64,000 nucleotides of DNA from Arthrobacter sp. MYb23. Lineage in GTDB: Bacteria; Actinomycetota; Actinomycetes; Actinomycetales; Micrococcaceae. The stretch spans positions 1-64,000 of the forward strand of contig NZ_PCPR01000021.1 of the NCBI RefSeq assembly GCF_002979775.1, written 5' to 3'. The notes beneath the pieces are model-generated. The model was given only the letters and a program-made list of their open reading frames with translations, had not been told where the DNA came from and did not search any database. Below, one piece after another: positions 47,206-56,017 of this stretch; position 1 is the first letter of the stretch; each line of letters begins with the position of its first letter. Both the position numbers and the translations under genes were made by a program.

Positions 47206-49599
47206 ATGAAAATCGCAATCGTTGGAGGCGGCCCGGGCGGCCTGTACTTCGCAGCACTGATGAAGCAGCTGGACCCGTCGCATGACATCACCCTCTGGGA
47301 ACGCAACGCTGCCAGCGACACCTTTGGCTTCGGCGTCGTGTTTTCCGATGAGACGCTGGGCGGCATCGGCAACGCTGATCCCGTGGTGGCCGAGTACATG
47401 AGCCGCCGCTTCGCCCGTTGGTCAGATATTGACATCCACTTCCGCGACGAAATGATCACCGTGGGCGGCCAGGGCTTCGCTGCCATGAGCCGCAAGGAAC
47501 TGCTGGAACTGCTCCAGCGGCGTTGCATCGAACTGAACGTCGACGTGCGTTTCAGCACCTTGGCTCCCGCCGTTGAGGAACTTGAAGCCAACTACGATCT
47601 GGTGCTGGCTGCGGACGGCGTCAACTCGCAGATCCGGGCCAAGTACGCAGATTCCTTCAAGCCTGACCTTGATCCGCGCACCAACAAGTTCATGTGGCTT
47701 GGTACCAACCAGGTGTTCGAGGCCTTCAAGTTCTTCGTCAAGGAAACCGAGTGGGGCGTCATGCAGATCCACGGTTACCCCTACTCGGACGAGGGCTCCA
47801 CGTTCATCGTGGAAATGCACCAGGACGTCTGGCATGCGGCAGGCTTCGACGAGACCGCCCATGAGGTTTTCCCTCCCGGTGTCTCGGATGAGAAGGCGAT
47901 TGCCAAGATCCGCGAGATCTTCGCAGAGGAACTGAACGGCTACGAAGTCCTCACCAACAACTCCAAGTGGATCAACTTCACCACCGTCCGCAACGAGAAC
48001 TGGCGCCACAATAACGTGGTCCTGCTGGGCGACGCGGCCCACACTGCCCACTTCTCCATCGGATCGGGCACCAAACTGGCCATGGAGGATTCCTTGGCCC
48101 TGGCCGCTTGCCTGCATGAGCACCCGGATGTGGAGTCTGCGCTGGCTGCCTATGAGGCGGAGCGTCGGCCGGTGGTCGCGTCCACTCAGCGTGCAGCGCA
48201 GGCATCCCTTGAGTGGTTCGAGCGGATCGGACAGTACAAGGACCAGGACCCCACGCAGTTCGCGTTCAACCTGCTTACCCGCAGCCGCCGTATCACCCAG
48301 GAAAACCTGCGCCTCCGCGATCCCGAGTTCGCGGATGCCGTTGACCGCGATTTCGCTTCGTCACAAGGACTGACAGAGGTAGCACCGGCCATGTTCCAGC
48401 CGTTCCGTATTGGCGGGTTGGAGCTGAAGAACCGCATTGTGGTTTCCCCGATGGACATGTACTCAGCCACGGACGGTGTTCCGGGCGACTTCCACAAGGT
48501 CCACCTCGGCTCCAAGGCACTCGGTGGTGCTGGCCTGGTCATGACCGAAATGGTCTGCGTCTCCGCAGCGGGCCGCATCACCCCCGGCTGCAGCGGCCTG
48601 TACACGGACGATCAGCGTGACAGCTGGAAGGAAATCGTGGATTTCGTCCACAGCCGTTCCACCGCCAAGATTGGTGCCCAGCTGGGCCACTCGGGCCGCA
48701 AGGGCTCCACCAAGCTCATGTGGGAAGGCATCGACCAGCCGCTCGAGTCCGGCAACTGGACCGCCGTCGGCCCTTCCGCGCTGCCGTACAGCCCGGAGAA
48801 CCAAACCCCCGTGGAGCTGGACCGTTCAGGCATGGACGCCATCAAGGCCGAGTTCGTTGCTTCCACGGTGCGTGCCGAGGAAGCAGGCTTCGATCTCCTG
48901 GAAATCCACGCCGCCCACGGCTACCTGCTCTCGTCCTTCCTTTCGCCGGTGTCCAACAAGCGGACCGACGAATACGGCGGCAGCTTGGAGAACCGGCTGC
49001 GGTTCCCGTTGGAAGTGTTCGACGCCGTTCGCGCGGCTTGGCCGGCCAGCAAGCCGGTGACAGTACGCATCTCCGCCACCGACTGGATCGAGGGCGGCAA
49101 CACCTCCGACGATTCTGTCGAGATGGCCCGGGCGTTCGTCGCACACGGTGCCGCCGGACTGGATGTTTCCACCGGACAGGTCGCCAAGGAAGAGAAGCCT
49201 GCTTTCGGCCGCAGCTACCAGACCCCGTTCGCCGACCGTATCCGTCAGGAAGTGGCCGCACCGGCAGGCGTGGCTGTGATCGCCGTCGGCGCCATCTCCA
49301 CCTACGACGACGTGAACTCCATCCTCCTCGCCGGGCGTGCAGACCTTATCGCTCTGGGCCGCACTCACCTCTACGATCCTCAGTGGACGTTGCATGCTGC
49401 CGCTGAACAGGAGTACCAAGGGCCCGGTGCTGACTGGATTCCACAGTTCCGTGCCGGTCGTCGCAAGCCGCCGAGCTCACGCACCGACGCCGTTCGTCCC
49501 CGCCTTTCCTTACTGAAGGAAGCGGACCTTGAAGAGGTCAACAACACCCACCTGCGCTGGACTCCTGAGTCCGCCACGGCATCGGTTTTGGTGAAGTAG
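47206..49599 (+). CDS. Fused aryl-CoA 5-monooxygenase / old yellow enzyme (ACMR or salicylyl-CoA 5-hydroxylase type)
   Basis: A 797-residue two-domain flavoprotein. Residues 1-385 form a class A FAD monooxygenase (GGGPGGLYFAALM dinucleotide motif at 7-19, and LLGDAAHTAHFSIGSGTKLA near 270-290). Residues 393-790 are an FMN old-yellow-enzyme barrel (FQPFRIGGLELKNRIVVSPM, GAQLGHSGRKGS, HAAHGYLLSSFLSPVSNKRT, EYGGSLENRLRF). This fusion is known in 2-aminobenzoyl-CoA monooxygenase/reductase, and similar proteins hydroxylate salicylyl-CoA at C5. It follows the CoA ligase by 15 bases, and the AAHS permease starts 2 bases after its stop. Which ring substrate it prefers is not decidable by eye. Confidence 0.9.
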   Translation: MKIAIVGGGPGGLYFAALMKQLDPSHDITLWERNAASDTFGFGVVFSDETLGGIGNADPVVAEYMSRRFARWSDIDIHFRDEMITVGGQGFAAMSRKELLELLQRRCIELNVDVRFSTLAPAVEELEANYDLVLAADGVNSQIRAKYADSFKPDLDPRTNKFMWLGTNQVFEAFKFFVKETEWGVMQIHGYPYSDEGSTFIVEMHQDVWHAAGFDETAHEVFPPGVSDEKAIAKIREIFAEELNGYEVLTNNSKWINFTTVRNENWRHNNVVLLGDAAHTAHFSIGSGTKLAMEDSLALAACLHEHPDVESALAAYEAERRPVVASTQRAAQASLEWFERIGQYKDQDPTQFAFNLLTRSRRITQENLRLRDPEFADAVDRDFASSQGLTEVAPAMFQPFRIGGLELKNRIVVSPMDMYSATDGVPGDFHKVHLGSKALGGAGLVMTEMVCVSAAGRITPGCSGLYTDDQRDSWKEIVDFVHSRSTAKIGAQLGHSGRKGSTKLMWEGIDQPLESGNWTAVGPSALPYSPENQTPVELDRSGMDAIKAEFVASTVRAEEAGFDLLEIHAAHGYLLSSFLSPVSNKRTDEYGGSLENRLRFPLEVFDAVRAAWPASKPVTVRISATDWIEGGNTSDDSVEMARAFVAHGAAGLDVSTGQVAKEEKPAFGRSYQTPFADRIRQEVAAPAGVAVIAVGAISTYDDVNSILLAGRADLIALGRTHLYDPQWTLHAAAEQEYQGPGADWIPQFRAGRRKPPSSRTDAVRPRLSLLKEADLEEVNNTHLRWTPESATASVLVK

Positions 49600-49601
49600 C
49601 C

Positions 49602-50972
49602 ATGGCCACCGCACCCATCAACAACTGGAACGTGCCCAAGAAGACCACCGGCCTGGTGTTGTTCTGCTGCTGGCTCGCCATCCTTGCCGAAGGCTATGAC
49701 GTGGGCGTCCTGGGAGCCATCCTTCCCGCTCTTGCCGAGTACAAGGAATGGAACCTTAGCCCGCTGGCACTCGGCGGACTTGGATCATATGCCCTGATCG
49801 GCATGCTTATTGGTGCCCTGTTCATCGGCACGCTCAGCGACCTCGTGGGCCGCAAGAAAATGCTCCTGGCCTCCATGGTGATCTTCACGATTACCCAGGC
49901 CGGCGCTGCGTGGGCTCCGACGCCGGAACTCTTCGGCCTGTTCAGGCTGATCGGCGGCTTGGGCATGGGCGGTGTCATCCCGGTGGCAGCAGCCCTGACC
50001 ATCGAGTACTCGGCTCCCAACAAGCGGTCCTATAACTATGGCCTCATGTACTCCGGCTACTCGCTGGGTATTGTGGCAGCCGCACTGGCAGCCCTGTTCG
50101 TCCTGCCCATGGGTGGCTGGCGTGCGGTGATCGCGATCGGTGCCGCACCGGTGGTCCTGATTCCGATTATCTGGAAGTTCCTGCCTGAATCCTTGGAATT
50201 CCTCGAGTCGAAGGGCCGGAAGTCCGAGGCCAAGGCCCTGGCTGCCAAGCTGAACATCGCCAACTACACGCCGGTTGTTGCCGTGGCTCCCGCTGTTCCT
50301 GTTGCCCAAGGCGGTCAGGCCGATCCGTGGTGGAAGACCATCACCACCATGTTCTCGCGGAAGTACTTGCGGTCCACGGTATTCTTCTGGATCTCGCTGT
50401 TCTGCGGCCTGGTGCTGGTCTACGGCCTGAACACCTGGCTGCCGAGCATCATGAAGAAGGCCGGCTATGACCTGGGCTCATCCCTGACGTTCCTCCTGGT
50501 CTTCAGCCTCGCTTCCGCAATCGGTGGCCTGCTCCTGGGCCGCGCCGCGGACAAGTACGGCAAGAAGCTCATCCTGGTGGTGTTCTACATCCTGGGCGGC
50601 CTGGGCATCATGCTGCTGGTCTTCCCCAACACCATGGTGGTCAACCTGCTGTTCGTGGCCTTCGCCGGCGTCGGTTCCATCTCCACATCGCTGGTCCTCA
50701 CCGGCTACATCGCCGACTACTACCCGGCAAAGGTCCGCGGCACGGCAACGGGCTGGGCGTTGAGCTTCGCCCGCCTGGGTGCCATTTCAGGACCGTTGAT
50801 CGGTGGCTGGATCGCAGGTTCCAAGCTGCCCTTCGAAGCCAACTTCGCGATCTTCGCCGGCATCGCGGTACTGGCCGCTGGTGCTGTGGCAATGATTCCC
50901 AAGCCACAGCCCGAGGTGCCCCTTGCCGCCGTCGACCTTGATCCCAACGACGCCAGCGTCAGCGCGCGCTAG
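49602..50972 (+). CDS. Aromatic acid:H+ symporter (MFS, AAHS family)
   Basis: A 456-residue, 12-segment MFS permease. The first segment with EGYDVGVLGAILPAL, the loop GTLSDLVGRKKMLL and the central GRAADKYGKK loop are typical of BenK/PcaK-type aromatic acid transporters. It probably imports the benzoate derivative activated by the neighbouring ligase (2-aminobenzoate or salicylate). The residues after segment 6 (about 200-240) form a long cytoplasmic loop rich in Ala/Val. Spacing of 2 bases to the monooxygenase gene and 8 bases to the 4HBT gene shows a single operon. Confidence 0.9.
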   Translation: MATAPINNWNVPKKTTGLVLFCCWLAILAEGYDVGVLGAILPALAEYKEWNLSPLALGGLGSYALIGMLIGALFIGTLSDLVGRKKMLLASMVIFTITQAGAAWAPTPELFGLFRLIGGLGMGGVIPVAAALTIEYSAPNKRSYNYGLMYSGYSLGIVAAALAALFVLPMGGWRAVIAIGAAPVVLIPIIWKFLPESLEFLESKGRKSEAKALAAKLNIANYTPVVAVAPAVPVAQGGQADPWWKTITTMFSRKYLRSTVFFWISLFCGLVLVYGLNTWLPSIMKKAGYDLGSSLTFLLVFSLASAIGGLLLGRAADKYGKKLILVVFYILGGLGIMLLVFPNTMVVNLLFVAFAGVGSISTSLVLTGYIADYYPAKVRGTATGWALSFARLGAISGPLIGGWIAGSKLPFEANFAIFAGIAVLAAGAVAMIPKPQPEVPLAAVDLDPNDASVSAR

Positions 50973-50980
50973 GAGCAATC

Positions 50981-51388
50981 ATGGACAGGTTTCCGGAGGC
51001 GTGCGTCGAGCGAACGGTGGAATGGGTGGACACCGACGCCTCCGGACACCAACACAACTCAGCCATCCTGCGGTGGGTTGAGGCTGCCGAGGCCGAGCTG
51101 TTCCGAAAGCTGGAGCTGCCGGACTATTTCCCCAGTGCCCCGCGGGTGCAGCAAGTCATCAACTACAAGGCCAAGCTGTGGTTCGGCCAGCGCATCACCG
51201 CCACGGTGAAGATCCACGCGCTCGGCCGGACCTCGCTGACCATGGCTTTTGAGGTAGCGTCCGACGCCGGTGAGGTCGCCGCGTACGGGACGGTCACCAC
51301 GGTGCACGTCCCCCAAGGAAGCGCTTCGGCGCAGCCGTGGCCGGAGCACCTGGTCCGGGCTGTTAATCCCCCGGAGGGTCCGGTTTAG
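50981..51388 (+). CDS. 4HBT-type (hotdog) aryl-CoA thioesterase
   Basis: A 135-residue single-hotdog thioesterase. The N-terminal signature VEWVDTDASGHQHNSAILRW has the Asp and His of the 4-hydroxybenzoyl-CoA thioesterase active-site helix. It is expected to release hydroxylated benzoate from its CoA ester, the logical step after the monooxygenase. AGGAG precedes ATG by 5 bases. Last gene of the plus-strand operon; the convergent frameshifted VOC gene starts its stop region 4 bases into it (51385). Confidence 0.88.
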   Translation: MDRFPEACVERTVEWVDTDASGHQHNSAILRWVEAAEAELFRKLELPDYFPSAPRVQQVINYKAKLWFGQRITATVKIHALGRTSLTMAFEVASDAGEVAAYGTVTTVHVPQGSASAQPWPEHLVRAVNPPEGPV

Positions 51389-52189
51389 GCCTCGACGTTC
51401 TGGCTGATGGCGAGTACTCCGCCGCTGGGATCGGCCAGCACGGCATTACGGAAGCCCGGGGCGTCTGTGGGTGGCATCAGCAGCGAACCGCCGAGTTCCA
51501 CCACTCGGCGGGACACAGCAACGGCATCGGACACCTGAACGTTGACAGCCCAGTGGGGCGGCACGCCTGCGCCGGGGCTGGCCAACGTCGCTACGGCAAC
51601 CACGTCATCCGGCAGGGTTGGATGATTTGCCCGCCGGGTGCTGCCGGCCAGTCGCCACAGTCCCACGCCTGCGCCGGGCGCCATCTCAAGCCGCCACCCA
51701 AAAACCGTTGAGTAGAACTTCTCTGCGCTGGCCATATCCGGGGTGTGCAGGGCACTCATCTGCCAAGCACCAGGCGAATCGACGATCTCCGCCACGGTGG
51801 GGGCAGCGCCTTCACGTATTCCGAAAGGCGCCCCACTGGGATCGGCAAACAGTGCTGAACGCTCGCCTTTGCCCCCCTCTCGGAACGCCAGCGTCTGTAG
51901 GGCCAACGAGAAGCCTTCCGCCGCCCTCCGCGATGAGAGCCGCCGATTCGTCGAGGTCCGCCACGAGGAAGTATGTGGCCCACCCGCCGCGGTCAAGCAT
52001 GGGCGGGGCCTGCCCCACTCCAGCCACGCGTCGTCCGTCGAGCCGGGCAACGCGGTAATCAGCGGGTGACGCGTCCTCGAACGTCCACCCGAACAACGAG
52101 CCGTAGAACATTGCGGCTTTCCCGACGTCGGGCTGCAGTGACTCGACCCAGCAGGGCGCCCCTACGGGGTAGCTTGGCGCATCAGTCAT
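51385..52189 (-). pseudogene. Two-domain VOC/glyoxalase-like gene with a frameshift
   Basis: Two overlapping frames encode one VOC-type protein of about 267 residues. The first begins at ATG 52189 (GGAGG 8 bases upstream; MTDAPSYPVGAPCWVESLQP) and runs through domain 1 to LLVGPTDAGVP. The second continues with EGGKGERSALFADPSGAPFG and the whole of domain 2 (ADPSGGVLAISQ at the end). Reading becomes continuous if one base, A on the minus strand at 51880, just before a run of six G, is skipped. The paralog at 53220-54002 is intact and shows the same two-domain layout. It is either a real inactivation or a sequencing error in the G run. Confidence 0.82.
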
Positions 52190-52298
52190 GGTGGGGACCT
52201 CCAAGGAATAAGTGCCGGGATGCCGCTCAGCCTACGCCGGGCACAGAGGATCCCGCACCTATGATGAACTGGACTGGCGCCTGATGTGCGGCGCGGAA

Positions 52299-53198
52299 AT
52301 GAGGACCCTTTCGATGTTCGCCGTCCCGGCACCCCCAGTGCGCCACCAGCAGCTGCTCGTCACGATTTTCGGCCTGTACGGCCGGAACGCGGGCGATGCA
52401 TTGCCGGTTTCGGCGCTGATTTCCATGCTGGGTTCACTGGGATACGACGCCCCCGGCGTGAGGTCGTCAGTGTCCAGGCTCAAAGCCAAGGGTGTGCTGA
52501 AGAGCGTCCGTGAGGGCGGAATCGCCAAGTACAAGATTTCCGAATCTGTCAGCGATGTGTTCCGTGAAGGCGACCGGAGGATCTTCGCTCCGGAACAGCC
52601 TGCGCCTGTGGACACGTGGGTGCTGGCGGTATTCTCCGTGCCGGAATCGATGCGTAACCGCAGGCACCAGTTGCGTTCCGCTCTTTCCGGGCTGGGATTT
52701 GGTTCGGTGGCCAGCGGTGTCTGGATCGCGCCGGCACACAAGCTGGAGCAGGCCCGGGAACTGTTGACGGCGAGTGGACTGATCGAGTTCGTGGACCTGT
52801 TCCGCAGCGATTACGTTTTTGACGGCCCCATGAGACCCAAAATCTCCGAATGGTGGGACCTCAAGGAACTCGATGAGCAGTTCACCGAGTTCCTTGAGCT
52901 GTACCAGGGCGCTGGGCAGCAGTGGACCGAACGGGTGGGCGAAGATCCGGATGTTGCCTTGGCCGAGTCCACGGAAGAGCTGCGGCGTGACGCTTTCCGC
53001 TACTACATTCCGATGCTCACCATGTGGCGCCGGTTCCCCTACCGGGACCCGAACCTGCCAACCGATTACCTTCCACCCGAGTGGCATGGTCCCGAGGTGC
53101 GCAGGACGTTCCAGGCGGTTCATCGCCTGGCGTCACCCCTGGCCGCTGCACATGCGCACGAGGTCATTGCAGAGGCCTTGGATCCGGCCGTAGCCTGA
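52299..53198 (+). CDS. PaaX-type transcriptional regulator
   Basis: A 299-residue PaaX-family repressor from ATG 52299; ATG 52284 and 52314 are alternatives. The N-terminal winged helix (about 10-85) includes LPVSALISMLGSLGYDAPGV and RSSVSRLKAKGVLKS. The PaaX-like central and C-terminal domains follow (DTWVLAVFSVPESMRNRRHQ, RSALSGLGFGSVASGVWIAP, FRYYIPMLTMWRRFPYRDPN, LPPEWHG). PaaX proteins respond to aryl-CoA esters such as phenylacetyl-CoA, which suits control of the aryl-CoA operon at 43213-51388. A dyad at 43160-43188 is a possible target. Confidence 0.9.
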   Translation: MRTLSMFAVPAPPVRHQQLLVTIFGLYGRNAGDALPVSALISMLGSLGYDAPGVRSSVSRLKAKGVLKSVREGGIAKYKISESVSDVFREGDRRIFAPEQPAPVDTWVLAVFSVPESMRNRRHQLRSALSGLGFGSVASGVWIAPAHKLEQARELLTASGLIEFVDLFRSDYVFDGPMRPKISEWWDLKELDEQFTEFLELYQGAGQQWTERVGEDPDVALAESTEELRRDAFRYYIPMLTMWRRFPYRDPNLPTDYLPPEWHGPEVRRTFQAVHRLASPLAAAHAHEVIAEALDPAVA

Positions 53199-53219
53199 CC
53201 CGTCGCCTGATGTTCCCGG

Positions 53220-54002
53220 CTATTCGCTGGTTCGGGGTGCGTCGATGATGCCGAAAATTTCGCCTTGCGGAGCCTGGACAAGTGCCATGCGTCCCATCGG
53301 ACTTTCAGCAACAGGCCTCAGGAGGGTGGCGCCAAGCTCCAACGCCCGCGTGGCAGTGCCGTCCACGTAGTCGCTGGCGAACCACGTCATCCAGTGGCCG
53401 GGCGTGTGCTCGGAGAGGTCGGTGTCGTGGTGGACGCCGCCCACCTCGCGGCCGTCCAGTGGCCTCCGGATGGTGGAGTAGACCAGACCTTCTTCCGTGA
53501 CGTCCTGGTAGCTGACATCGAAGACCTCGGCGTAGAAGGTGCGCGCCGCGGCGTAGTCCCTGGTGTGGAGTTCATTCCAGCAGAGGGCGCCGTGCTCGTT
53601 GACGCGTTCCGCCCCAATGTGGCTGCCGGCTTGCCACACCCCAAAGACCCCGCCGACGGAATCAACCGCCAACGCCATGCGGCCGGAGTCCATGACGTCG
53701 AACGGGGGCGCCATCAGCTGTCCGCCGGCAGCAACTACCTTCTTGGACGTAACGTCCACATCGTCTGAAGCCAGGAACGTGGTCCAGACGGTGGGCATTC
53801 CCGGATCCTGTTTGGGGCCCAGCCCCGCAACGGCACGCCCGCCGACGTGCGCCAGGAGGTATTCCCCGGAATCCTGGCCGCCGGATACGAACTCCCAGCC
53901 GAAGAGATCCGAGTAGAAAGCCTTGGCGGCCTTGAGGTCGTCGACACCCAGGTCCACCCACATTGGTGTTGCTGCAGGCCAGTTAGAGATTTTGGTGGAC
54001 AC
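53220..54002 (-). CDS. Two-domain VOC (glyoxalase/bleomycin-resistance-like) protein
   Basis: A 260-residue protein with two tandem VOC domains (residues about 5-120 and 128-255). Strand and helix patterns are MWVDLGVDDLKAAKAFYSDL, FASDYVDGTATRALELGATL and APQGEIFGIID. Metal-ligand positions vary between the domains. Function is unknown; such proteins bind small molecules or metals. GTG 54002 has AGGAG 5 bases upstream; the open frame continues to 54083 through a hairpin and is unlikely to be translated. It is a paralog of the frameshifted gene at 51385-52189. Confidence 0.85.
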   Translation of the reverse strand: MSTKISNWPAATPMWVDLGVDDLKAAKAFYSDLFGWEFVSGGQDSGEYLLAHVGGRAVAGLGPKQDPGMPTVWTTFLASDDVDVTSKKVVAAGGQLMAPPFDVMDSGRMALAVDSVGGVFGVWQAGSHIGAERVNEHGALCWNELHTRDYAAARTFYAEVFDVSYQDVTEEGLVYSTIRRPLDGREVGGVHHDTDLSEHTPGHWMTWFASDYVDGTATRALELGATLLRPVAESPMGRMALVQAPQGEIFGIIDAPRTSE

Positions 54003-54034
54003 GGGACTCCTCGGGTTCGGGGCTCTAAGGGGCA

Positions 54035-54080
54035 GCTGCCTCCCCGGATGCCCCATGCGCGGGGCATCCGAGGAGGCAGC
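54035..54080. promoter_or_regulatory. Long hairpin in the leader of the VOC gene
   Basis: Twenty-bp arms (GCTGCCTCCCCGGATGCCCC with its complement) pair at 19 of 20 positions around a 6-base loop. No U tract follows on either strand. It ends about 30 bases before the VOC start codon on the minus strand, so it may be a leader structure, or a terminator of read-through. Confidence 0.6.
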
Positions 54081-54173
54081 CATCCATAAAGTGCGGTCCG
54101 GACCCGATTCGTGACACGGTTTCCCACCAGAAATTGGAAGCGCTCCGCTTTACGGAAAGAACCTCCCAAAAAG

Positions 54174-54208
54174 GACGGCGGGCAAGCGTAAGCCGCTTGC
54201 CCGCCGTC
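54174..54208 (-). terminator. Rho-independent terminator
   Basis: Fifteen-bp perfect arms (GACGGCGGGCAAGCG, loop TAAGC) followed on the minus strand by CCTTTTTGGG. It lies 13 bases beyond the stop of the oxidoreductase gene at 54221. Confidence 0.88.
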
Positions 54209-54220
54209 GTGCGTTGTGGT

Positions 54221-54862
54221 TTAGACGGTGCGCGGAGCCTTGGCGAGGTTGTCCCGCAATTCCTCGGCGTTCTGGCGGATGACGTAGGCGGGACGGTCGC
54301 GCTCCACGCGCCAGCTGTCCTCGAGCGGGCCGATGTTGACGGTGTCGAAGCCGAACTCGTCGTACAGCTTGGTGACCAGGTCCGCGGCTTCGGGGAAGTC
54401 GCTCGCGGTGGCAAGTGCACGGCGGTTTGGGGTGCCGGCGGGTGTGCCGTCCGTGGTGATGTCCTTGGCGAAGATGTGGTTGAAGCCCTTGGCTACCTTG
54501 GAGGTGGGCAGATGCTTCTGGAGGAGCCCGGACGTGGTTGCCTCGCCGTTGTCCAGCGCGGGAATGCGGCCGTCGCGCTCCCAGTAGTAGTTGTTGGTGT
54601 CGATGACGATCTTGCCTTCAAGCGGCTCCGTGGGGATGCCCTGGTAGTTCTTCAGGGGAACGGTCACGACGGCGAAATCGCCCGCCGCTGCTGCCTCGAC
54701 TGCCGTGGCCGCCCGGGCACGCGGCCCAAGTTCCGTGACCAGCTCACTGAGGGTTTCGGGTCCCCGTGAGTTGCTGATGACGACGTCGTAGCCCAGTTCG
54801 ACGGCCTTTCGTGCGACCTGGCTGCCAATATGTCCTGCACCGATAATTCCGATTGTTGTCAT
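54221..54862 (-). CDS. NADPH-dependent F420 reductase-like oxidoreductase
   Basis: A 213-residue NAD(P)-binding protein with the N-terminal Rossmann motif IGIIGAGHIGSQVARKAVEL, then ISNSRGPETL (a Ser-Arg after strand 2, suited to NADP), AVVTVPLKNYQGIP and VIDTNNYYWERDG. The pattern fits NADPH-dependent F420 reductase-like proteins (NPD group) and pyrroline-carboxylate-reductase-like folds. Whether this organism makes F420 cannot be judged from the window. ATG 54862 begins the Rossmann fold directly. Divergent from the DUF1508-like gene. Confidence 0.82.
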   Translation of the reverse strand: MTTIGIIGAGHIGSQVARKAVELGYDVVISNSRGPETLSELVTELGPRARAATAVEAAAAGDFAVVTVPLKNYQGIPTEPLEGKIVIDTNNYYWERDGRIPALDNGEATTSGLLQKHLPTSKVAKGFNHIFAKDITTDGTPAGTPNRRALATASDFPEAADLVTKLYDEFGFDTVNIGPLEDSWRVERDRPAYVIRQNAEELRDNLAKAPRTV

Positions 54863-54944
54863 GCCAGTGCCAACAACAAGTTGCAGACGCCTATTTCCCG
54901 CGTTACGTAATATGTCCAAAAGGATTATACTAAGGAGTCTTACT

Positions 54945-55283
54945 ATGCCGATTGGCATCGAAGACGAGGAGGTAGCGATGGCCGGGCATTTGGAACTGGT
55001 TGAAACGCCTGATGGGGAATTTCGTATTTTGATGGTGGACGGCGATGACGTGCTGATGGGACTCTCCAAGCAGTTTTCGTCCATGGATGAGGCTGTTGAG
55101 GGAGTCGCAGCCATCAGGGAAGTTGCAGGGACGGGGCTTCTTCGCCCGGCTTCGGCTGAACGGTATGCCGTTCTGATGTTGGAGGAACCTGTGATCGACT
55201 CTGCGCTGGCTGCGCAGGGCGAGCAGGCCCAAGCGCGAGTACAGGCCCAAGCCCAACCAAAGGTGGTCAACTGTGGCAGCTGA
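54945..55283 (+). CDS. Small DUF1508/YegP-like protein
   Basis: A 112-residue protein. The central part (MAGHLELVETPDGEFRILMV, DDVLMGLSKQFSSMDEAVEG) resembles the DUF1508/YegP fold, a short beta-sheet domain with a Gly/Phe pattern. The C-terminus is Gln/Ala-rich. ATG 54945 has AAGGAG 7 bases upstream; ATG 54978 is the shorter choice. It overlaps the next gene by 11 bases, so the two are coupled. Function unknown. Confidence 0.75.
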   Translation: MPIGIEDEEVAMAGHLELVETPDGEFRILMVDGDDVLMGLSKQFSSMDEAVEGVAAIREVAGTGLLRPASAERYAVLMLEEPVIDSALAAQGEQAQARVQAQAQPKVVNCGS

Positions 55284-55977
55284 TTCAACATCACAAAAGA
55301 AGCGCGGAGTCCTCTTTGACGTGGACGGGACGCTCATCGACTCCAGTTACTTCCACGCCTTGGCGTGGTGGCAGGCGTTCCGACGCGAAGGACTGGACAT
55401 CGAAATGTCCGCCATCCACCGGCGCGTCGGCATGGGCGGCGACAAACTGATCGAAAGCCTGGTCCCTGACTGCCCGGAGGGCATGCAGGAAGAACTGAAG
55501 TCCGCACACGGCGCCGTATTCTCAACGTTCTGGCCCACGCTGCGGCCTTTCGAATCAGTCCAGGACCTCCTGGCTGCCTGCTCCCATGCCGGACTGGCCG
55601 TGGGGCTGGCATCATCAGCTCAGGACCGCGACCTGGAGGTGAGCCGCCACATCCTGGATGCCGGTTCCTCCATCGACGCATGGACCAGTTCCAACGATGC
55701 CAAGGAGAGCAAACCCGCTCCGGACATCCTGCTTGCCTGCCTGGACAAGCTTGGACTCACACCGGAGGGCGCCGTCTTTGTTGGCGATGCAGTCTGGGAC
55801 GTGAAGGCCGGCGCCGCTATTGGCGTGCCCGTCATTGCCCTCACCTGCGGTGGAATCAGTGAAGCCGAACTGCGCGACGCAGGTGCCGCGGAAGTCTATG
55901 ACAACCCACGGCACCTGTTGGAGCACCTGGAAGCCAGCATCATCGGCAAGCTGATGACGGGGGAGCGGGACGCCTAA
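55273..55977 (+). CDS. HAD-superfamily phosphatase
   Basis: A 234-residue HAD hydrolase, beta-phosphoglucomutase/phosphoglycolate phosphatase type. Motif 1 is FDVDGTLIDS (catalytic D16 and D18), motif 2 is GLASSAQ, motif 3 the Lys in AKESKPAPD, motif 4 VFVGDAVWD. A helical cap lies between residues about 25 and 90. The substrate is unknown; phosphosugars or phosphoglycolate are common in this group. GTG 55273 lies within the end of the DUF1508-like gene with AAAGGTGG about 7 bases upstream. Confidence 0.88.
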   Translation: MAADSTSQKKRGVLFDVDGTLIDSSYFHALAWWQAFRREGLDIEMSAIHRRVGMGGDKLIESLVPDCPEGMQEELKSAHGAVFSTFWPTLRPFESVQDLLAACSHAGLAVGLASSAQDRDLEVSRHILDAGSSIDAWTSSNDAKESKPAPDILLACLDKLGLTPEGAVFVGDAVWDVKAGAAIGVPVIALTCGGISEAELRDAGAAEVYDNPRHLLEHLEASIIGKLMTGERDA

Positions 55978-56017
55978 CGTCCATCCGGGCGCCGGACGTG
56001 GCGTCCAGCGGGCGCAT

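Noticed and set aside
54903..54931. TTACGT-17-TATACT as the promoter of the DUF1508-like gene
   Set aside because: It would start transcription after the AAGGAG ribosome site of that gene, so promoter and ribosome site cannot both be used. Left out of the feature list.
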